64,000 nucleotides of DNA, from contig NZ_MEHJ01000001.1 of assembly GCF_001746415.1 (NCBI RefSeq), forward strand, positions 2,171,001 through 2,235,000. Reading direction: 5' to 3'. The position numbers and the translations under genes were made by a program. Origin of the DNA: Streptomyces agglomeratus. GTDB lineage: Bacteria; Actinomycetota; Actinomycetes; Streptomycetales; Streptomycetaceae. Position 1 is the first letter of the stretch. Every line of letters starts with the position of its first letter. Below the pieces are notes generated by a model. That model ran no database searches. It was not told where the DNA came from and saw nothing but the letters and a program-made list of their open reading frames with translations. Of this stretch, positions 8,934 through 18,593 are shown piece by piece.

Positions 8934-10178
8934 TCAGACCGGGAGCGTGACACGCATCACGAGGCCGCCGCCCTCTCGGGGCTCCGCGATGATACGGCCT
9001 CCGTGGGCTCGCGCGACGCTGCGCGCGATGGAGAGGCCGAGACCCACGCCCTTGTCGCTGCCGGTGCGCTCCGTACGCAGGCGCCTGAACGGCTCGAAGA
9101 GGTTGTCGATCTCGTACGCGGGAACCACTGGACCCGCGTTCGAGACGACCAGGAGTGCCTGCCCGTGCTGGACCTCGGTGGTGACCTCGACCCAGCCGTC
9201 CTCGGGGACGTTGTACCGCACGGCGTTCTGCACCAGGTTAAGCGCGATCCGCTCCAGCAGGACGCCATTGCCCTGGACGACGGCGGGCGCGCGCTCGCCG
9301 CGGATCTCCACGCCCTTCGCCGCCGCCTCGCCGTGTGCCTGGTCGATGGCGCGCGAGGCCACCTCGGCCAGGTCCACCGGCTTGCGCTCGACGATCTGGT
9401 TCTCGCTGCTGGCGAGCAGCAGCAGGCCCTCCACGAGCTGCTCGCTGCGCTCGTTGGTGGCCAGCAGCGTCTTGCCGAGCTGCTGGAGCTCCAGAGGGGC
9501 GCCGGGGTCCGACAGGTGGACCTCCAGCAGCGTCCGGTTGATCGCGAGCGGCGTGCGCAGCTCGTGCGACGCGTTGCCCACGAACCGCTGCTGCGCGGTG
9601 AACGCCCGCTCCAGCCGGTCGAGCATCTCGTCGAAGGTGTCGGCGAGCTCCTTGAGCTCGTCGTCCGGACCGTCCAGCTCGATCCGCCGGGTCAGGTCGG
9701 TGCCGGCCACCCTGCGCGCCGTACGCGTGATCCTGCCGAGCGGCGAGAGGACGCGGCCGGCCATCGCGTACCCGAAGGCGAACGCGATGACGCTGAGCCC
9801 GAGCAGGGCGAGGAGCGAGCGGCTGAGCAGCTCGTCGAGCGCCTGCTGGCGCTGGTGGTTGACGCAGGCGCTCATCGCCGCGTTGAACTGCTCGGGCGTG
9901 GGGCGGCTGGGCAGCTCCTGGAGGTTGCTGCACACCGCGCTCTCGACGCTACCGCTCACGATCTTGAAGGGCAGGTCGCTGCCGACCGCGAGTGCCTGGG
10001 CGGCCAGCAGGTAGATGATCGAGAGCAGCAGGATGCCGGCGATCAGGAACATCCCGCCGTAGAGCAGGGTGAGACGTATCCGGATGGTGGGGCGGAGCCA
10101 GGGGAACGAGGGTTCAGGTCCCCTGGGGTCCCAGGTGGGTTTCGGGGGCGCGCCGGGTGGCGCCGGGGTAGCGGTCAT
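8934..10178 (-). CDS. cutS: CutS, sensor histidine kinase of the CutRS system
   Basis: 414 residues. Layout: cytosolic Pro-rich N-terminus; TM1 at ~35-62; a ~55-residue extracytoplasmic sensor; TM2 ~121-140; HAMP; DHp domain with phospho-His at about residue 205 (GNASHELRTPLA); HATPase with NLVQNAVRYN and GVGLGLSIARSVARAHGG. The short sensor carries two cysteines, at about 83 and 105, which could form a disulfide outside the membrane. Length and partner match the S. lividans/S. coelicolor CutS I remember; that system is linked to secretion stress. The gene follows cutR by six bases and the hairpins further left end the operon. Confidence 0.88.
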   Translation of the reverse strand: MTATPAPPGAPPKPTWDPRGPEPSFPWLRPTIRIRLTLLYGGMFLIAGILLLSIIYLLAAQALAVGSDLPFKIVSGSVESAVCSNLQELPSRPTPEQFNAAMSACVNHQRQQALDELLSRSLLALLGLSVIAFAFGYAMAGRVLSPLGRITRTARRVAGTDLTRRIELDGPDDELKELADTFDEMLDRLERAFTAQQRFVGNASHELRTPLAINRTLLEVHLSDPGAPLELQQLGKTLLATNERSEQLVEGLLLLASSENQIVERKPVDLAEVASRAIDQAHGEAAAKGVEIRGERAPAVVQGNGVLLERIALNLVQNAVRYNVPEDGWVEVTTEVQHGQALLVVSNAGPVVPAYEIDNLFEPFRRLRTERTGSDKGVGLGLSIARSVARAHGGRIIAEPREGGGLVMRVTLPV

Positions 10179-10184
10179 GGCGCG

Positions 10185-10838
10185 TCAGATCCGGTAGCCG
10201 GAGCCGGGCACCGTGACGATGACCGGGGGCTCACCCAGCTTGCGGCGCAGTGTCATGACCGTGACGCGGACGACGTTGGTGAACGGGTCGGTGTTCTCGT
10301 CCCAGGCTTTTTCGAGGAGCTGCTCGGCCGACACGACAGCGCCTTCGCTGCGCATCAGCACCTCCAGTACCGCGAACTCCTTCGGCGCGAGCTGGATCTC
10401 CTGGCCGTCGCGGAAGACCTCACGGCGGTTCGGGTCGAGCTTGATGCCGGAGCGCTCCAGGACGGGCGGCAGGGCCACGGTCGTACGGCGCCCGAGGGCC
10501 CGTACGCGCGCGGTGAGCTCGCTGAAGGCGAAGGGCTTGGGGAGGTAGTCGTCGGCGCCGATCTCCAGGCCCTCCACGCGGTCGCTGACGTCACCGGAGG
10601 CGGTGAGCATCAGGACCCGGGTGGGCATGCCCAGCTCGACGATCTTCCGGCAGACGTCGTCTCCGTGGACTAGCGGGAGGTCACGGTCGAGCACGACGAC
10701 GTCGTAGTCGTTCACCCCGATGCGCTCCAGGGCGGCCGCTCCGTCGTACACGACGTCGACGGCCATGGCCTCCCGGCGCAGTCCGGTGGCCACCGCATCG
10801 GCGAGCAGCTGCTCGTCCTCGACGACGAGTACGCGCAC
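10185..10838 (-). CDS. cutR: CutR, OmpR-family response regulator
   Basis: 217 residues. Receiver domain with acidic pocket VVEDEQ, phospho-acceptor Asp at residue 51 (VVVLDRDLPL), Thr switch (VLMLTASGD) and Lys in DDYLPKPFAF; C-terminal winged helix with NVVRVTVMTLRRKLG and the terminal VPGSGYRI. GTG at 10836-10838 gives the canonical VRVLVVEDE start; longer in-frame extensions upstream are not conserved-looking. First gene of the cutRS operon; its promoter should lie in the 300 bp before the divergent small gene at 11139. Confidence 0.88.
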   Translation of the reverse strand: MRVLVVEDEQLLADAVATGLRREAMAVDVVYDGAAALERIGVNDYDVVVLDRDLPLVHGDDVCRKIVELGMPTRVLMLTASGDVSDRVEGLEIGADDYLPKPFAFSELTARVRALGRRTTVALPPVLERSGIKLDPNRREVFRDGQEIQLAPKEFAVLEVLMRSEGAVVSAEQLLEKAWDENTDPFTNVVRVTVMTLRRKLGEPPVIVTVPGSGYRI

Positions 10839-11138
10839 GTCGTAATTCCTTCCACTGATTGCCCATGCGGGCAGGTGAATCCCTTGGCTGTGTGCAGCCA
10901 TCCTGCCCCTTTCGGCCATAAACCGGCGGTAAGGCGGTACGGGCGGAAGGGGCCGGAGGACGGCCATGCGTGGGGATTTCCATGATTCCCGGGCGAGTTG
11001 AGGTTTTCCTGAGGCGGCCGGTGGGGAGGACGACTGCACACCCCGCGATCACGCCCTGTATTCGGCACGCCACGTGATCGACGCACCCACCCCCGGCACA
11101 CCCCCGTGCCACCGACCCATGACGAGGGGGCGCAACCC
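10839..11138. promoter_or_regulatory. Divergent regulatory region between cutR and a small conserved gene
   Basis: 300 bp separating two divergent start codons. It must carry the promoters of both; I could not fix a clear -10/-35 pair by eye. Confidence 0.35.
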
Positions 11139-11312
11139 ATGGACGCTTTCACCGCAGGCCTGCTGCAGCGCATAAAGGCCACGGAATCCGACCTCACGAT
11201 GGCTCGTGAGACGGGCGACGACTTCCTGGCGGAGGTGGAGCAGGCGGAGCTGGACGACCTGCACCGTCTCGCCGCGGAGCACGGCGTAAAGGTAACCGCC
11301 GCGAGCGCGTGA
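11139..11312 (+). CDS. Small conserved hypothetical protein, 57 residues
   Basis: ATG at 11139 follows the sequence acgaggggg with suitable spacing for a ribosome-binding site. The product is acidic and helical, with heptad-like spacing (LLQRIKATESDLTMARETGDD then EVEQAELDDLHRLAAEHGV), suggesting a short coiled coil. Codon use is strongly G/C at position three and a good terminator follows, supporting a real gene. Function unknown. Confidence 0.72.
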   Translation: MDAFTAGLLQRIKATESDLTMARETGDDFLAEVEQAELDDLHRLAAEHGVKVTAASA

Positions 11313-11347
11313 CCTGCCGGTCGGTCGACCGTACGGATGACGAGAGA

Positions 11348-11377
11348 GGCCCCCGCGCCGGGGATGGCGCGGGGGCC
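11348..11377 (+). terminator. Intrinsic terminator after the 57-residue gene
   Basis: Perfect 12-bp GC stem (11348-11359 with 11366-11377), 6-nt loop, followed by TTT. It lies between convergent genes and may serve both. Confidence 0.85.
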
Positions 11378-11415
11378 TTTCGCGTCGTAGGGGGCTTCCC
11401 CGGAGTCCCCGGCTG

Positions 11416-12216
11416 CTAGTCGTGCCAGGCTCCGAAATCCTCCAGCAGCGCCTGGAGCGGCTCGAAGACCCCGGGCGAGGCCGCGACGGTCAGCTCGCCG
11501 GAAGGACGCCGGCCGGGCCGCCCGCCGGTCACCGCGCCCGCCTCCCGCGCGATCAGGCACCCCGCGGCCCAGTCCCACGGCCTGAGCCCACGCTCGTAGT
11601 ACCCGTCCAGCCGCCCCGCGGCCACATCGCACAGATCGACCGCCGCCGACCCGCTCCGCCGGATGTCCCGCAGCCTGGGAATCAGCCGCTGCGCGACGTC
11701 CGCCTGGTGGCTGCGCACCGCCGTGACGTAGTTGAAGCCGGTCGACACCAGCGCCTGGTCGAGCGGCGGCGACGGCCGCACCGCGAGCGCCTTGCCGTCG
11801 GCGTACGCGCCGCCGCCCAGTACCGCCTGGTACGTCTCGCCCCGCATCGGCGCCTCCACGACGCCGACCACCGTCTCGCCGCCGCGTTCGGCCGCGACGG
11901 ACACCGCCCAAGTGGGCAGCCCGTACAGGTAGTTGACGGTGCCGTCGAGCGGGTCGATCACCCACCGCACGCCGCTCGTTCCCTCGCTGCTCGCGCCCTC
12001 CTCCCCCAGGACCCCGTCCTCGGGCCGGTGTTCGGCGAGGAAGCCGGTGATCAGCTTCTCGGCGGCGATGTCCATCTCGGTGACGATGTCGATGGGGCTG
12101 GACTTGGTGGCGGCCACACCGAGATCGGCGGGCCGCCCGTCCCGCAGCAGCGCACCGGCCCGCCGCGCGGCCTCCACGGCGAGTTCGAGCAGTTCGGACA
12201 AGAGGGGATCGGTCAC
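11416..12216 (-). CDS. suhB: Inositol monophosphatase family protein
   Basis: 266 residues with the Mg2+-dependent phosphatase signatures: GEEGASSEG (metal-binding Glu), WVIDPLDGTVNYLYGLP (motif A, Asp ligands) and LRPWDWAAGCLIAREAGA (motif B, WD). Dephosphorylates inositol-1-phosphate or related sugar phosphates; the preferred substrate is not visible. GTG at 12214-12216. The ferrochelatase gene starts upstream on the same strand with a 55-bp gap. Confidence 0.88.
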   Translation of the reverse strand: MTDPLLSELLELAVEAARRAGALLRDGRPADLGVAATKSSPIDIVTEMDIAAEKLITGFLAEHRPEDGVLGEEGASSEGTSGVRWVIDPLDGTVNYLYGLPTWAVSVAAERGGETVVGVVEAPMRGETYQAVLGGGAYADGKALAVRPSPPLDQALVSTGFNYVTAVRSHQADVAQRLIPRLRDIRRSGSAAVDLCDVAAGRLDGYYERGLRPWDWAAGCLIAREAGAVTGGRPGRRPSGELTVAASPGVFEPLQALLEDFGAWHD

Positions 12217-12271
12217 GGCTCTCCCAGCGAAGGCGATGATCAGGCGTACAAAGGTTCAGGCGTACGGAAGA

Positions 12272-13402
12272 TCAGGCGTACGGACTGTCGGCTCCCGCGG
12301 CCGCCGGCCTGGGAGCGCGGGCCGGGCAGCACCCGACCGGGCAGAGGTCGTGGCTCGCGCCCAGCGACCCCAGCGCGCACCGCTCCACCGCGAGCCCCCG
12401 CTCGGCGGCCGCGCGCTCCAGCAGGAGGTCGCGCACGGCCGCGGCGAAGCGCGGGTCGGCGCCCACGGTCGCGGACCGCCGGATGGGCAGGCCCAGTTCG
12501 GCCGCCTTGGCGGTGGCCTCGGTGTCGAGGTCGTACAGCACCTCCATGTGGTCCGAGACGAAGCCGATCGGGACCATCACGACGGCGGGCACGCCCGCCG
12601 CGTGCCGCTCCTCCAGGTGGTCGCAGATGTCCGGCTCCAGCCACGGGATGTGCGGGGCCCCGCTGCGCGACTGGTAGACGAGCTGCCAGGGGTGCGCGAC
12701 ACCGGTCTCCTCGCGCACGGCCTCGGCGATCACCCGTGCGACGTCCAGGTGCTCGGCGACGTACGCCCCGCCGTCACCGTGTGCCTCCACGGGTCCGGCC
12801 GTGTCCGCCGCAGCGGTGGGGATCGAGTGCGTCGTGAAGGCGAGGTGCGCCCCCGCCCGTACGCTCTCGTCCAGCTCCGCCAGGGACTTGACGACCCCGT
12901 CGACCATGGGGCGTACGAAGCCCGGGTGGTTGAAGTAGTGCCGCAGCTTGTCGACGCGCGGCGGCTCGATCCCCTCGGCCTCCAGCGTGGCGAGCGCGTC
13001 GGCGAGGTTCTCGCGGTACTGGCGGCAGCCGGAGTACGAGGCGTACGCACTTGTGGCCAGCACGGCGATCCGCCGTCGACCGTCCGCGGCCATCTCGCGC
13101 AGGGTGTCCACCAGGTACGGCGCCCAGTTGCGGTTGCCCCAGTAGACCGGCAGGCCGTCCAGACCGTGCTGGGCGAAGTCCGTGCGCAGGGACTCGATGA
13201 GCGCGCGGTTCTGCGCGTTGATCGGGCTGACTCCGCCGAACAGGAAGTAGTGCTGCCCCACCTCCTTGAGCCGCTCCTTGGGGATGCCGCGGCCACGGGT
13301 GACGTTCTCCAGGAACGGGACCACGTCGTCCGGGCCTTCGGGGCCGCCGAAGGAGAGAAGCAGCAGGGCGTCGTAAGGGGCGGGATCGCGCTGATCAGGC
13401 AT
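12272..13402 (-). CDS. hemH: Ferrochelatase / coproporphyrin ferrochelatase
   Basis: 376 residues. Inserts ferrous iron into a porphyrin; in actinobacteria the enzyme usually acts on coproporphyrin III in the coproporphyrin-dependent haem route. Features: N-terminal [59 protein letters not shown] with the active-site His, and [16 protein letters not shown]. The C-terminus carries a cluster of cysteines ([20 protein letters not shown]), a likely [2Fe-2S] site as in other actinobacterial ferrochelatases. ATG at 13400-13402 chosen; longer upstream frames have poor coding bias. Confidence 0.93.
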   Translation of the reverse strand: MPDQRDPAPYDALLLLSFGGPEGPDDVVPFLENVTRGRGIPKERLKEVGQHYFLFGGVSPINAQNRALIESLRTDFAQHGLDGLPVYWGNRNWAPYLVDTLREMAADGRRRIAVLATSAYASYSGCRQYRENLADALATLEAEGIEPPRVDKLRHYFNHPGFVRPMVDGVVKSLAELDESVRAGAHLAFTTHSIPTAAADTAGPVEAHGDGGAYVAEHLDVARVIAEAVREETGVAHPWQLVYQSRSGAPHIPWLEPDICDHLEERHAAGVPAVVMVPIGFVSDHMEVLYDLDTEATAKAAELGLPIRRSATVGADPRFAAAVRDLLLERAAAERGLAVERCALGSLGASHDLCPVGCCPARAPRPAAAGADSPYA

Positions 13403-13510
13403 GGGAACGATCCTGCCACTCGCCCGCCGTGGCGGTGAAACCGCCGTGCGGCACGCCGCGCGGCGGCCGTAAGATGCAAGCTCCACCTATACGCCTTACC
13501 GGAGCGCCCC

Positions 13511-14767
13511 TTGCCCAGTCCCTACCGCGCGATCTTCGCCGCCCCAGGCACCAAGGCGTTCTCCGTCGCCGGGTTCTTCGGCCGGATACCGATTTCCATG
13601 ATGGGCATCGGCATCGTCACCATGATTTCGCAGATCACCGGCCGGTACGGGCTGGCGGGCGCCCTTTCGGCGACCCTCGCCATGTCGGCGGCCGTGATGG
13701 GCCCGCAGATATCGCGTTACGTCGACCGGTACGGGCAGCGCCGTGTCCTGCGCCCCGCCACCGTGGTCGCGGCGGCGGCGGTCGCGGGGCTGCTGATCTG
13801 TGCCCAGCAGGGCGCGCCCGACTGGACCCTTTTCGTGTTCTCGGCGGGCGCCGGCTGCGTGCCCAGCGTCGGCTCGATGGTCCGGGCCCGCTGGGCCGAG
13901 ATCTACCGGGGCTCGCCGCGCGAACTGCACACGGCGTACTCGTGGGAGTCGATCGCCGACGAGGTCTGCTTCATCTTCGGCCCGATCATCTCCATCGGTC
14001 TGTCGACCTCGTGGTTCCCGGAGGCCGGTCCGCTGCTCGCGGTGGTCTTCCTGGTCGTCGGCGTGTTCTGGCTGACCGCCCAGCGGGGCACCGAGCCCGT
14101 CCCGCATCCGCGCGACGAGCACACCGGCGGCTCCGCGCTGGCCTCCCGGGGGCTCCAGGTGCTGGTGGCCACCTTCGTGGCCGTCGGGGCGATCTTCGGG
14201 TCGATCGACGTGGTGACGGTGGCGTTCGCCGAGGAGCAGGGCCACAAGGCGGCGGCCAGCCTCGTCCTGGCCGTGTACGCGCTCGGGTCCTGTCTCGCGG
14301 GAGCCGTGTTCGGGCTGCTGCATCTCAAGGGGCGGGCATCCACCAGGTGGCTGCTGGGCGTCTGCGCGATGGCCGTGAGTATGATCCCCCTCCTACTGGC
14401 CGGGAACCTGCCGTTGCTGGCCGTGGCGCTCTTTGTCGCGGGCCTGTCCATCGCACCCACGATGGTGACCACCATGGCTCTCATCGAGCAGCACGTACCG
14501 CGCACCAAACTGACCGAGGGCATGACCTGGACGGGAACCGGGCTCGCCGTCGGCGTCGCTCTCGGTTCCTCGGCCGCAGGCTGGGTGGTCGACGCGGCGG
14601 GGGCGGACGCGGGGTACGCGGTGCCGGTCGCGGCGGGAGTTCTCGCGGCCCTGGTGGCGTTCCTGGGGTATCGCCGGCTTCGCACGCCGGCACCGACGCG
14701 GGGAGGGCACGGGAAAGATGGCCGGCACATCGAGGACGGCGTCCAGGACGGCGAGCACGTGGCGTAA
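13511..14767 (+). CDS. Major facilitator superfamily transporter
   Basis: 418 residues, about 12 hydrophobic helices; TTG start (TTGCCCAGTCCC), first transmembrane segment within 30 residues. The loop between helices 2 and 3 holds SRYVDRYGQRRVLRPA, the MFS motif A region. Substrate not recognisable; the arrangement looks like a drug/proton-type exporter. The next gene begins inside its last 50 bases, so they are translationally linked. Divergent from hemH with 108 bp between starts. Confidence 0.88.
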   Translation: MPSPYRAIFAAPGTKAFSVAGFFGRIPISMMGIGIVTMISQITGRYGLAGALSATLAMSAAVMGPQISRYVDRYGQRRVLRPATVVAAAAVAGLLICAQQGAPDWTLFVFSAGAGCVPSVGSMVRARWAEIYRGSPRELHTAYSWESIADEVCFIFGPIISIGLSTSWFPEAGPLLAVVFLVVGVFWLTAQRGTEPVPHPRDEHTGGSALASRGLQVLVATFVAVGAIFGSIDVVTVAFAEEQGHKAAASLVLAVYALGSCLAGAVFGLLHLKGRASTRWLLGVCAMAVSMIPLLLAGNLPLLAVALFVAGLSIAPTMVTTMALIEQHVPRTKLTEGMTWTGTGLAVGVALGSSAAGWVVDAAGADAGYAVPVAAGVLAALVAFLGYRRLRTPAPTRGGHGKDGRHIEDGVQDGEHVA

Positions 14768-16046
14768 CTGGGCGGGGAACGTCACCGCCCGCCCGGTGCG
14801 GGAAGTGACCCCCGCCTCGGCCGAGGAACTGGCCGAGGCCGTGCGCCGGGCCGCGGCGGACAGCCTGAAGGTGAAGGCGGTGGGCACCGGCCACTCCTTC
14901 ACGTCGGTCGCCGCGACCGACGGTGTGCTGATACGGCCCGACCTGCTGACCGGTATCCGCCGGATCGACCGGGCGGCCGGGACCGTGACCGTGGAAGCCG
15001 GCACTCCGCTCAAGCGCCTGAACGTGGCGCTCGCCCGGGAGGGCCTGTCGCTCACCAACATGGGCGACATCATGGAGCAGACGGTCGCCGGCGCGACCAG
15101 TACCGGGACGCACGGCACGGGCCGCGACTCGGCGGCGACGGCCGCGCAGATCCTCGCGCTGGAGCTGGTTCTGGCGGACGGATCGCTGCTGACGTGCTCC
15201 GAGAAGGAGAATGCCGACGTCTTCGCGGCGGCCAGGGTGGGGCTCGGCGCGCTGGGCGTCGTCACGGCGATCACCTTCGCCGTCGAGCCGGTCTTCCTGC
15301 TGACGGCGCGCGAGGAGCCGATGACGTTCGACCGCGTCACGGCCGACTTCGAGGCGCTGTACGCGGAGAACGAGCACTTCGAGTTCTACTGGTTCCCGCA
15401 CACCGGCAACTGCAACACCAAACGCAACAATCGCAGCGCCGGCCCCGCCGCCCCGCCCGGAAAGCTCGGCGCCTGGGTCGAGGACGAGCTGCTGTCCAAC
15501 GGTGTCTTCCAGGTGGCGTGCGCCGTGGGCCGGGTCCTTCCCCGGACCGTCCCCGCGATCGCGAAGATCTCCAGCCGCGCGCTGTCCGCCCGTACGTACA
15601 CGGACATCCCCTACAAGGTCTTCACAAGTCCGCGCCGGGTGCGCTTCATGGAGATGGAGTACGCCGTCCCGCGCGAGGCCGCGGTGGCGGCGCTGCGTGA
15701 GGTGAGGACGCTGATCGAGCGCTCGCCGCTTCGCGTCAGCTTCCCGGTGGAGGTCCGCACGGCCCCGGCGGACGACATCACGCTCTCCACGGCGTCGGGG
15801 AGGGAGACGGCGTACATCGCCGTGCACATGTACCGGGGGACGCCGTACCAGGCGTACTTCACCGCCGTGGAGCGGATCATGACCGCGCACGGCGGGCGGC
15901 CGCACTGGGGCAAGGTGCACACCCGTGACGCGGAGTACCTGGCCGGGGTCTACCCGCGCTTCGCCGAGTTCACGGCGCTGCGCGACCGGCTGGACCCGCA
16001 GCGCCTCTTCGGCAACGACTACCTGCGCCGGGTCCTGGGCGAATAG
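14718..16046 (+). CDS. FAD-linked oxidase, D-arabinono-1,4-lactone / alditol oxidase type
   Basis: 442 residues of the vanillyl-alcohol-oxidase fold. The N-terminal FAD domain has KVKAVGTGHSFTSVAATDG, whose His (~59) is the usual covalent FAD attachment residue, and GATSTGTHGTGRDSAATAAQ. The C-terminal lactone-oxidase domain ends with HWGKVHTRDAEYLAGVYPRF and LDPQRLFGNDYLRRVLG. Such enzymes oxidise sugar lactones or polyols with O2, making H2O2. It overlaps the MFS gene by 50 bp, so the pair may handle uptake/export and oxidation of a related compound (inference). Confidence 0.88.
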   Translation: MAGTSRTASRTASTWRNWAGNVTARPVREVTPASAEELAEAVRRAAADSLKVKAVGTGHSFTSVAATDGVLIRPDLLTGIRRIDRAAGTVTVEAGTPLKRLNVALAREGLSLTNMGDIMEQTVAGATSTGTHGTGRDSAATAAQILALELVLADGSLLTCSEKENADVFAAARVGLGALGVVTAITFAVEPVFLLTAREEPMTFDRVTADFEALYAENEHFEFYWFPHTGNCNTKRNNRSAGPAAPPGKLGAWVEDELLSNGVFQVACAVGRVLPRTVPAIAKISSRALSARTYTDIPYKVFTSPRRVRFMEMEYAVPREAAVAALREVRTLIERSPLRVSFPVEVRTAPADDITLSTASGRETAYIAVHMYRGTPYQAYFTAVERIMTAHGGRPHWGKVHTRDAEYLAGVYPRFAEFTALRDRLDPQRLFGNDYLRRVLGE

Positions 16047-16064
16047 GGCGGCCGGCCGCGGCCC

Positions 16065-17042
16065 TCACGGGGCCGGGGTCCCGGCCGGCGGGGCACCGGT
16101 CTCCGGGGCCTCGCCGGCATCGCCGTCGCCCGTGCCGGGAACCGTGCCACCGGAGGGCGTCGGGGTGGGAGCCGGGGTCTCCGCGCCGGCCGTGCCGCCG
16201 CCGTCCGGCGTGGCGGGAGGCGTCTTCGGGGGAGATGTCCTGCCGGGTTCAGGCGAGTCACGGGCGTCTGCCGTGCCCGTGCCTGTGCCGGTTCCGGGTT
16301 CCGACCCGGGGCCGGGGCTCCGGCCGGCTGGAGTCCCGGCATCCGGGCTCGGCGATCCGGCGCCGCCGGGGGTGTCCGCCGGCGGCGTGGGCGCCTCCAC
16401 CGGAGAGGTGTCGCGGCGGTGCTGCTCGCCACCCCGGAAGACGTTGCCGACCGTACTGCCCCTGCCACCGCTGAGATCGCCGCCCGAGAGCAGCTCGTAC
16501 GCCGAGATGCCGCCCATCGCCACGACGAAGACCACTACCGCCGCGACGACGGAACGCCGCCAACCCCGCACGCGTGTGCCGTGCGTGGTGGCTTCGCCGA
16601 ACTCCTGGTTCGGCGGGTCCGTCGCCGCGGTGACGGTGCGCGGCACCTGGCGGCCCGCCGGCCGGCGGGCCGGAACTCCCGGTCTGGCGTGGACCGTCAC
16701 CTCGCGGAGCTGCTCCCCGGTCCGGCGGAAGAGGTGCTGGAAGACCGTGCCGCCGCTGGTCGCGACGACGCTGACCACTCCGGCGCCGATGATCGTCCCG
16801 TACACACCGAGCTTGGAGGCCAGAACCGCCGCCACGACCGCGGCCACCGCGCTCCCCGCCACCTGAGCCACGCTCAGGTCGAGACGCGGATTCCTCGGAG
16901 CCTCCCCCTTGTCGGCGCCGTCGGTCCGCTCGGTGCCGTCGGCCCGGTCGGTGCCGTCGGTGCCGGCCTTGTCGGGTGCCGGCCTCCCGTCCGTACGCAG
17001 CCTCTGAATACCCATCTCACCCATCTGGCCCATCTGTTCCAC
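16065..17042 (-). CDS. Membrane-anchored protein with long Pro/Gly/Thr-rich outer region
   Basis: 325 residues, unrecognised. N-terminal MGQMGEMG repeat and a TDGTDRADGTERTDGADKG low-complexity tract; two hydrophobic segments (AVAAVVAAVLASKLGVYGTI around 75-110; VVAAVVVFVVAMGGISAYEL around 185-205); then a disordered C-terminal half made of Pro, Gly, Thr and Ser. The layout suggests a cytosolic start, a membrane domain and an exposed flexible tail. GTG start at 17040-17042; internal ATGs are alternatives. Convergent with the oxidase gene 19 bp away. Confidence 0.72.
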   Translation of the reverse strand: MEQMGQMGEMGIQRLRTDGRPAPDKAGTDGTDRADGTERTDGADKGEAPRNPRLDLSVAQVAGSAVAAVVAAVLASKLGVYGTIIGAGVVSVVATSGGTVFQHLFRRTGEQLREVTVHARPGVPARRPAGRQVPRTVTAATDPPNQEFGEATTHGTRVRGWRRSVVAAVVVFVVAMGGISAYELLSGGDLSGGRGSTVGNVFRGGEQHRRDTSPVEAPTPPADTPGGAGSPSPDAGTPAGRSPGPGSEPGTGTGTGTADARDSPEPGRTSPPKTPPATPDGGGTAGAETPAPTPTPSGGTVPGTGDGDAGEAPETGAPPAGTPAP

Positions 17043-17442
17043 CCCGCACCATGAAGGGACATTTGGGCGAAGTAGATAGTTCCGTTTCCGGAGAATTTGT
17101 GAAACAGGCCACGTGGGAGCGGCTGTGAGGGCAAACCGGAAGACTCAACTCCCGTACCCCGCGAGAACTTCGGTGGCGCGCCGGTCCACCCCCATGGCCC
17201 GAATGGAGTACTGTGGCGAGCCCTGGGTCCGGCCGTCACCGCGGGTGCCCGCCGCTCAAAGTGACGACACGGTCACAGCGAGTGGCGAAATGGTAACCGT
17301 GCCATAACGGCGATCCCGGGCTGATGCCCGACACGCCGGGCAACTGGGCAAGGTTGTGGCAGGCTGCACCCGGGCAGGCCACACTCGACTAGCGGAAGCA
17401 GCGACGCACGTGACGTCGGCAGGCACCACCCGGGAGGTTCCC
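17043..17442. promoter_or_regulatory. Divergent intergenic region upstream of sepH
   Basis: 400 bp between the membrane-anchored protein gene and sepH, both reading outwards. No frame has coding bias. It should contain both promoters; I see no confident hexamers. GGGAGG lies seven bases before the sepH ATG. Confidence 0.4.
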
Positions 17443-18510
17443 ATGCCCGAACTGCGTGTCGTGGCCGTCTCGAATGACGGCACACGACTGGTGCTGAAGG
17501 CTGCTGACAGCACGGAGTACACGCTTCCCATCGATGAGCGGCTGCGTGCCGCGGTGCGCAACGACCGCGCCCGTCTCGGCCAGATCGAGATCGAGGTGGA
17601 GAGCCACCTCCGGCCTCGGGACATCCAGGCGCGTATACGCGCCGGTGCCTCCGCCGAGGAGGTCGCCCAGCACGCAGGCATCCCCGTGGACCGGGTACGC
17701 CGCTTCGAAGGGCCCGTGCTCGCCGAGCGCGCCTTCATGGCCGAACGCGCCAGGAAGACCCCCGTACGCCGTCCCGGTGAGAACACCGGGACCGGACCGC
17801 AGCTCGGCGAGGCGGTGCAGGAGCGGCTGCTGCTGCGCGGCGCCGACAAGGAAACGGTCCTGTGGGACTCCTGGCGGCGCGACGACGGCACGTGGGAAGT
17901 GCTGCTGGTCTACCGCGTCGCGGGCGAGCCCCACTCCGCGAGCTGGACGTACGACCCGCCGCGGCGGCTCGTACAGGCTGTGGACGACGAGGCGCGCTCG
18001 CTGATCGGCGAGACCGACGACACCTCACTGGCGGCCGCGCCCGAGCCGAGCTTCCCGTTCGTACCGCGGATCGCGCGGCTGCCCCGGGACCGGCCGCTGG
18101 ACCGCGCGCTCGACCGGCAGTTGGAGCGGCCCGTCGCGCCCTCGCCCGACGCGGACGACTCCCCCGGCGGTGAACGCGATTCGCTGACCAGCCTGCTGGA
18201 GGCGGTGCCGAGCTTCCGCGGCGACATGGTGGTGCCCGAGCGGCCCGCCCCGCCACCCGAGCCGCCAACGACCGAACCCGCGTCGGTGGAGGAACCGGAG
18301 GCCGAGGAGCCGGCGGCGTCCGCCGCTTCCGGAGCGGGTGCGGCATACGCCGATGTGCTCATGCCGCGCGCCGTCGCCGGGCATCGGGACCGGCTCACCG
18401 GCACGACGGACCGCCAGGCCGAGGCCGACGGCGTGCGGCCCGGGCGGCGGGCGGCCGTACCGAGCTGGGACGAGATCGTCTTCGGTACGCGCCGCAAGAA
18501 GCAGGACTAG
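17443..18510 (+). CDS. sepH: SepH, FtsZ-associated cell-division protein (DUF3071)
   Basis: 355 residues. The N-terminal DUF3071 region (MPELRVVAVSNDGTRLVLKA) includes a helix-turn-helix-like stretch (ARIRAGASAEEVAQHAGIPVDRVRRFEG); the C-terminal half is low-complexity, acidic and Pro-rich. In Streptomyces SepH binds FtsZ and promotes Z-ring assembly during vegetative and sporulation septation. ATG at 17443 with a strong GGGAGG site. Followed by a long hairpin. A 37-residue conserved-looking tail (AVPSWDEIVFGTRRKKQD) closes the protein. Confidence 0.93.
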   Translation: MPELRVVAVSNDGTRLVLKAADSTEYTLPIDERLRAAVRNDRARLGQIEIEVESHLRPRDIQARIRAGASAEEVAQHAGIPVDRVRRFEGPVLAERAFMAERARKTPVRRPGENTGTGPQLGEAVQERLLLRGADKETVLWDSWRRDDGTWEVLLVYRVAGEPHSASWTYDPPRRLVQAVDDEARSLIGETDDTSLAAAPEPSFPFVPRIARLPRDRPLDRALDRQLERPVAPSPDADDSPGGERDSLTSLLEAVPSFRGDMVVPERPAPPPEPPTTEPASVEEPEAEEPAASAASGAGAAYADVLMPRAVAGHRDRLTGTTDRQAEADGVRPGRRAAVPSWDEIVFGTRRKKQD

Positions 18511-18520
18511 ACGCATTGAG

Positions 18521-18557
18521 CGCAGGGGCCCGTACGCATCGCGTACGGGCCCCTGCG
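18521..18557. terminator. Bidirectional hairpin between sepH and the sulfurtransferase gene
   Basis: Perfect 17-bp arms (18521-18537 and 18541-18557) with a 3-nt loop, placed between two convergent genes. No T-run, but strong stem. Confidence 0.82.
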
Positions 18558-18593
18558 CACGCGGAGTTGCCCCGGCCGGCGCTGTTACCCGAG

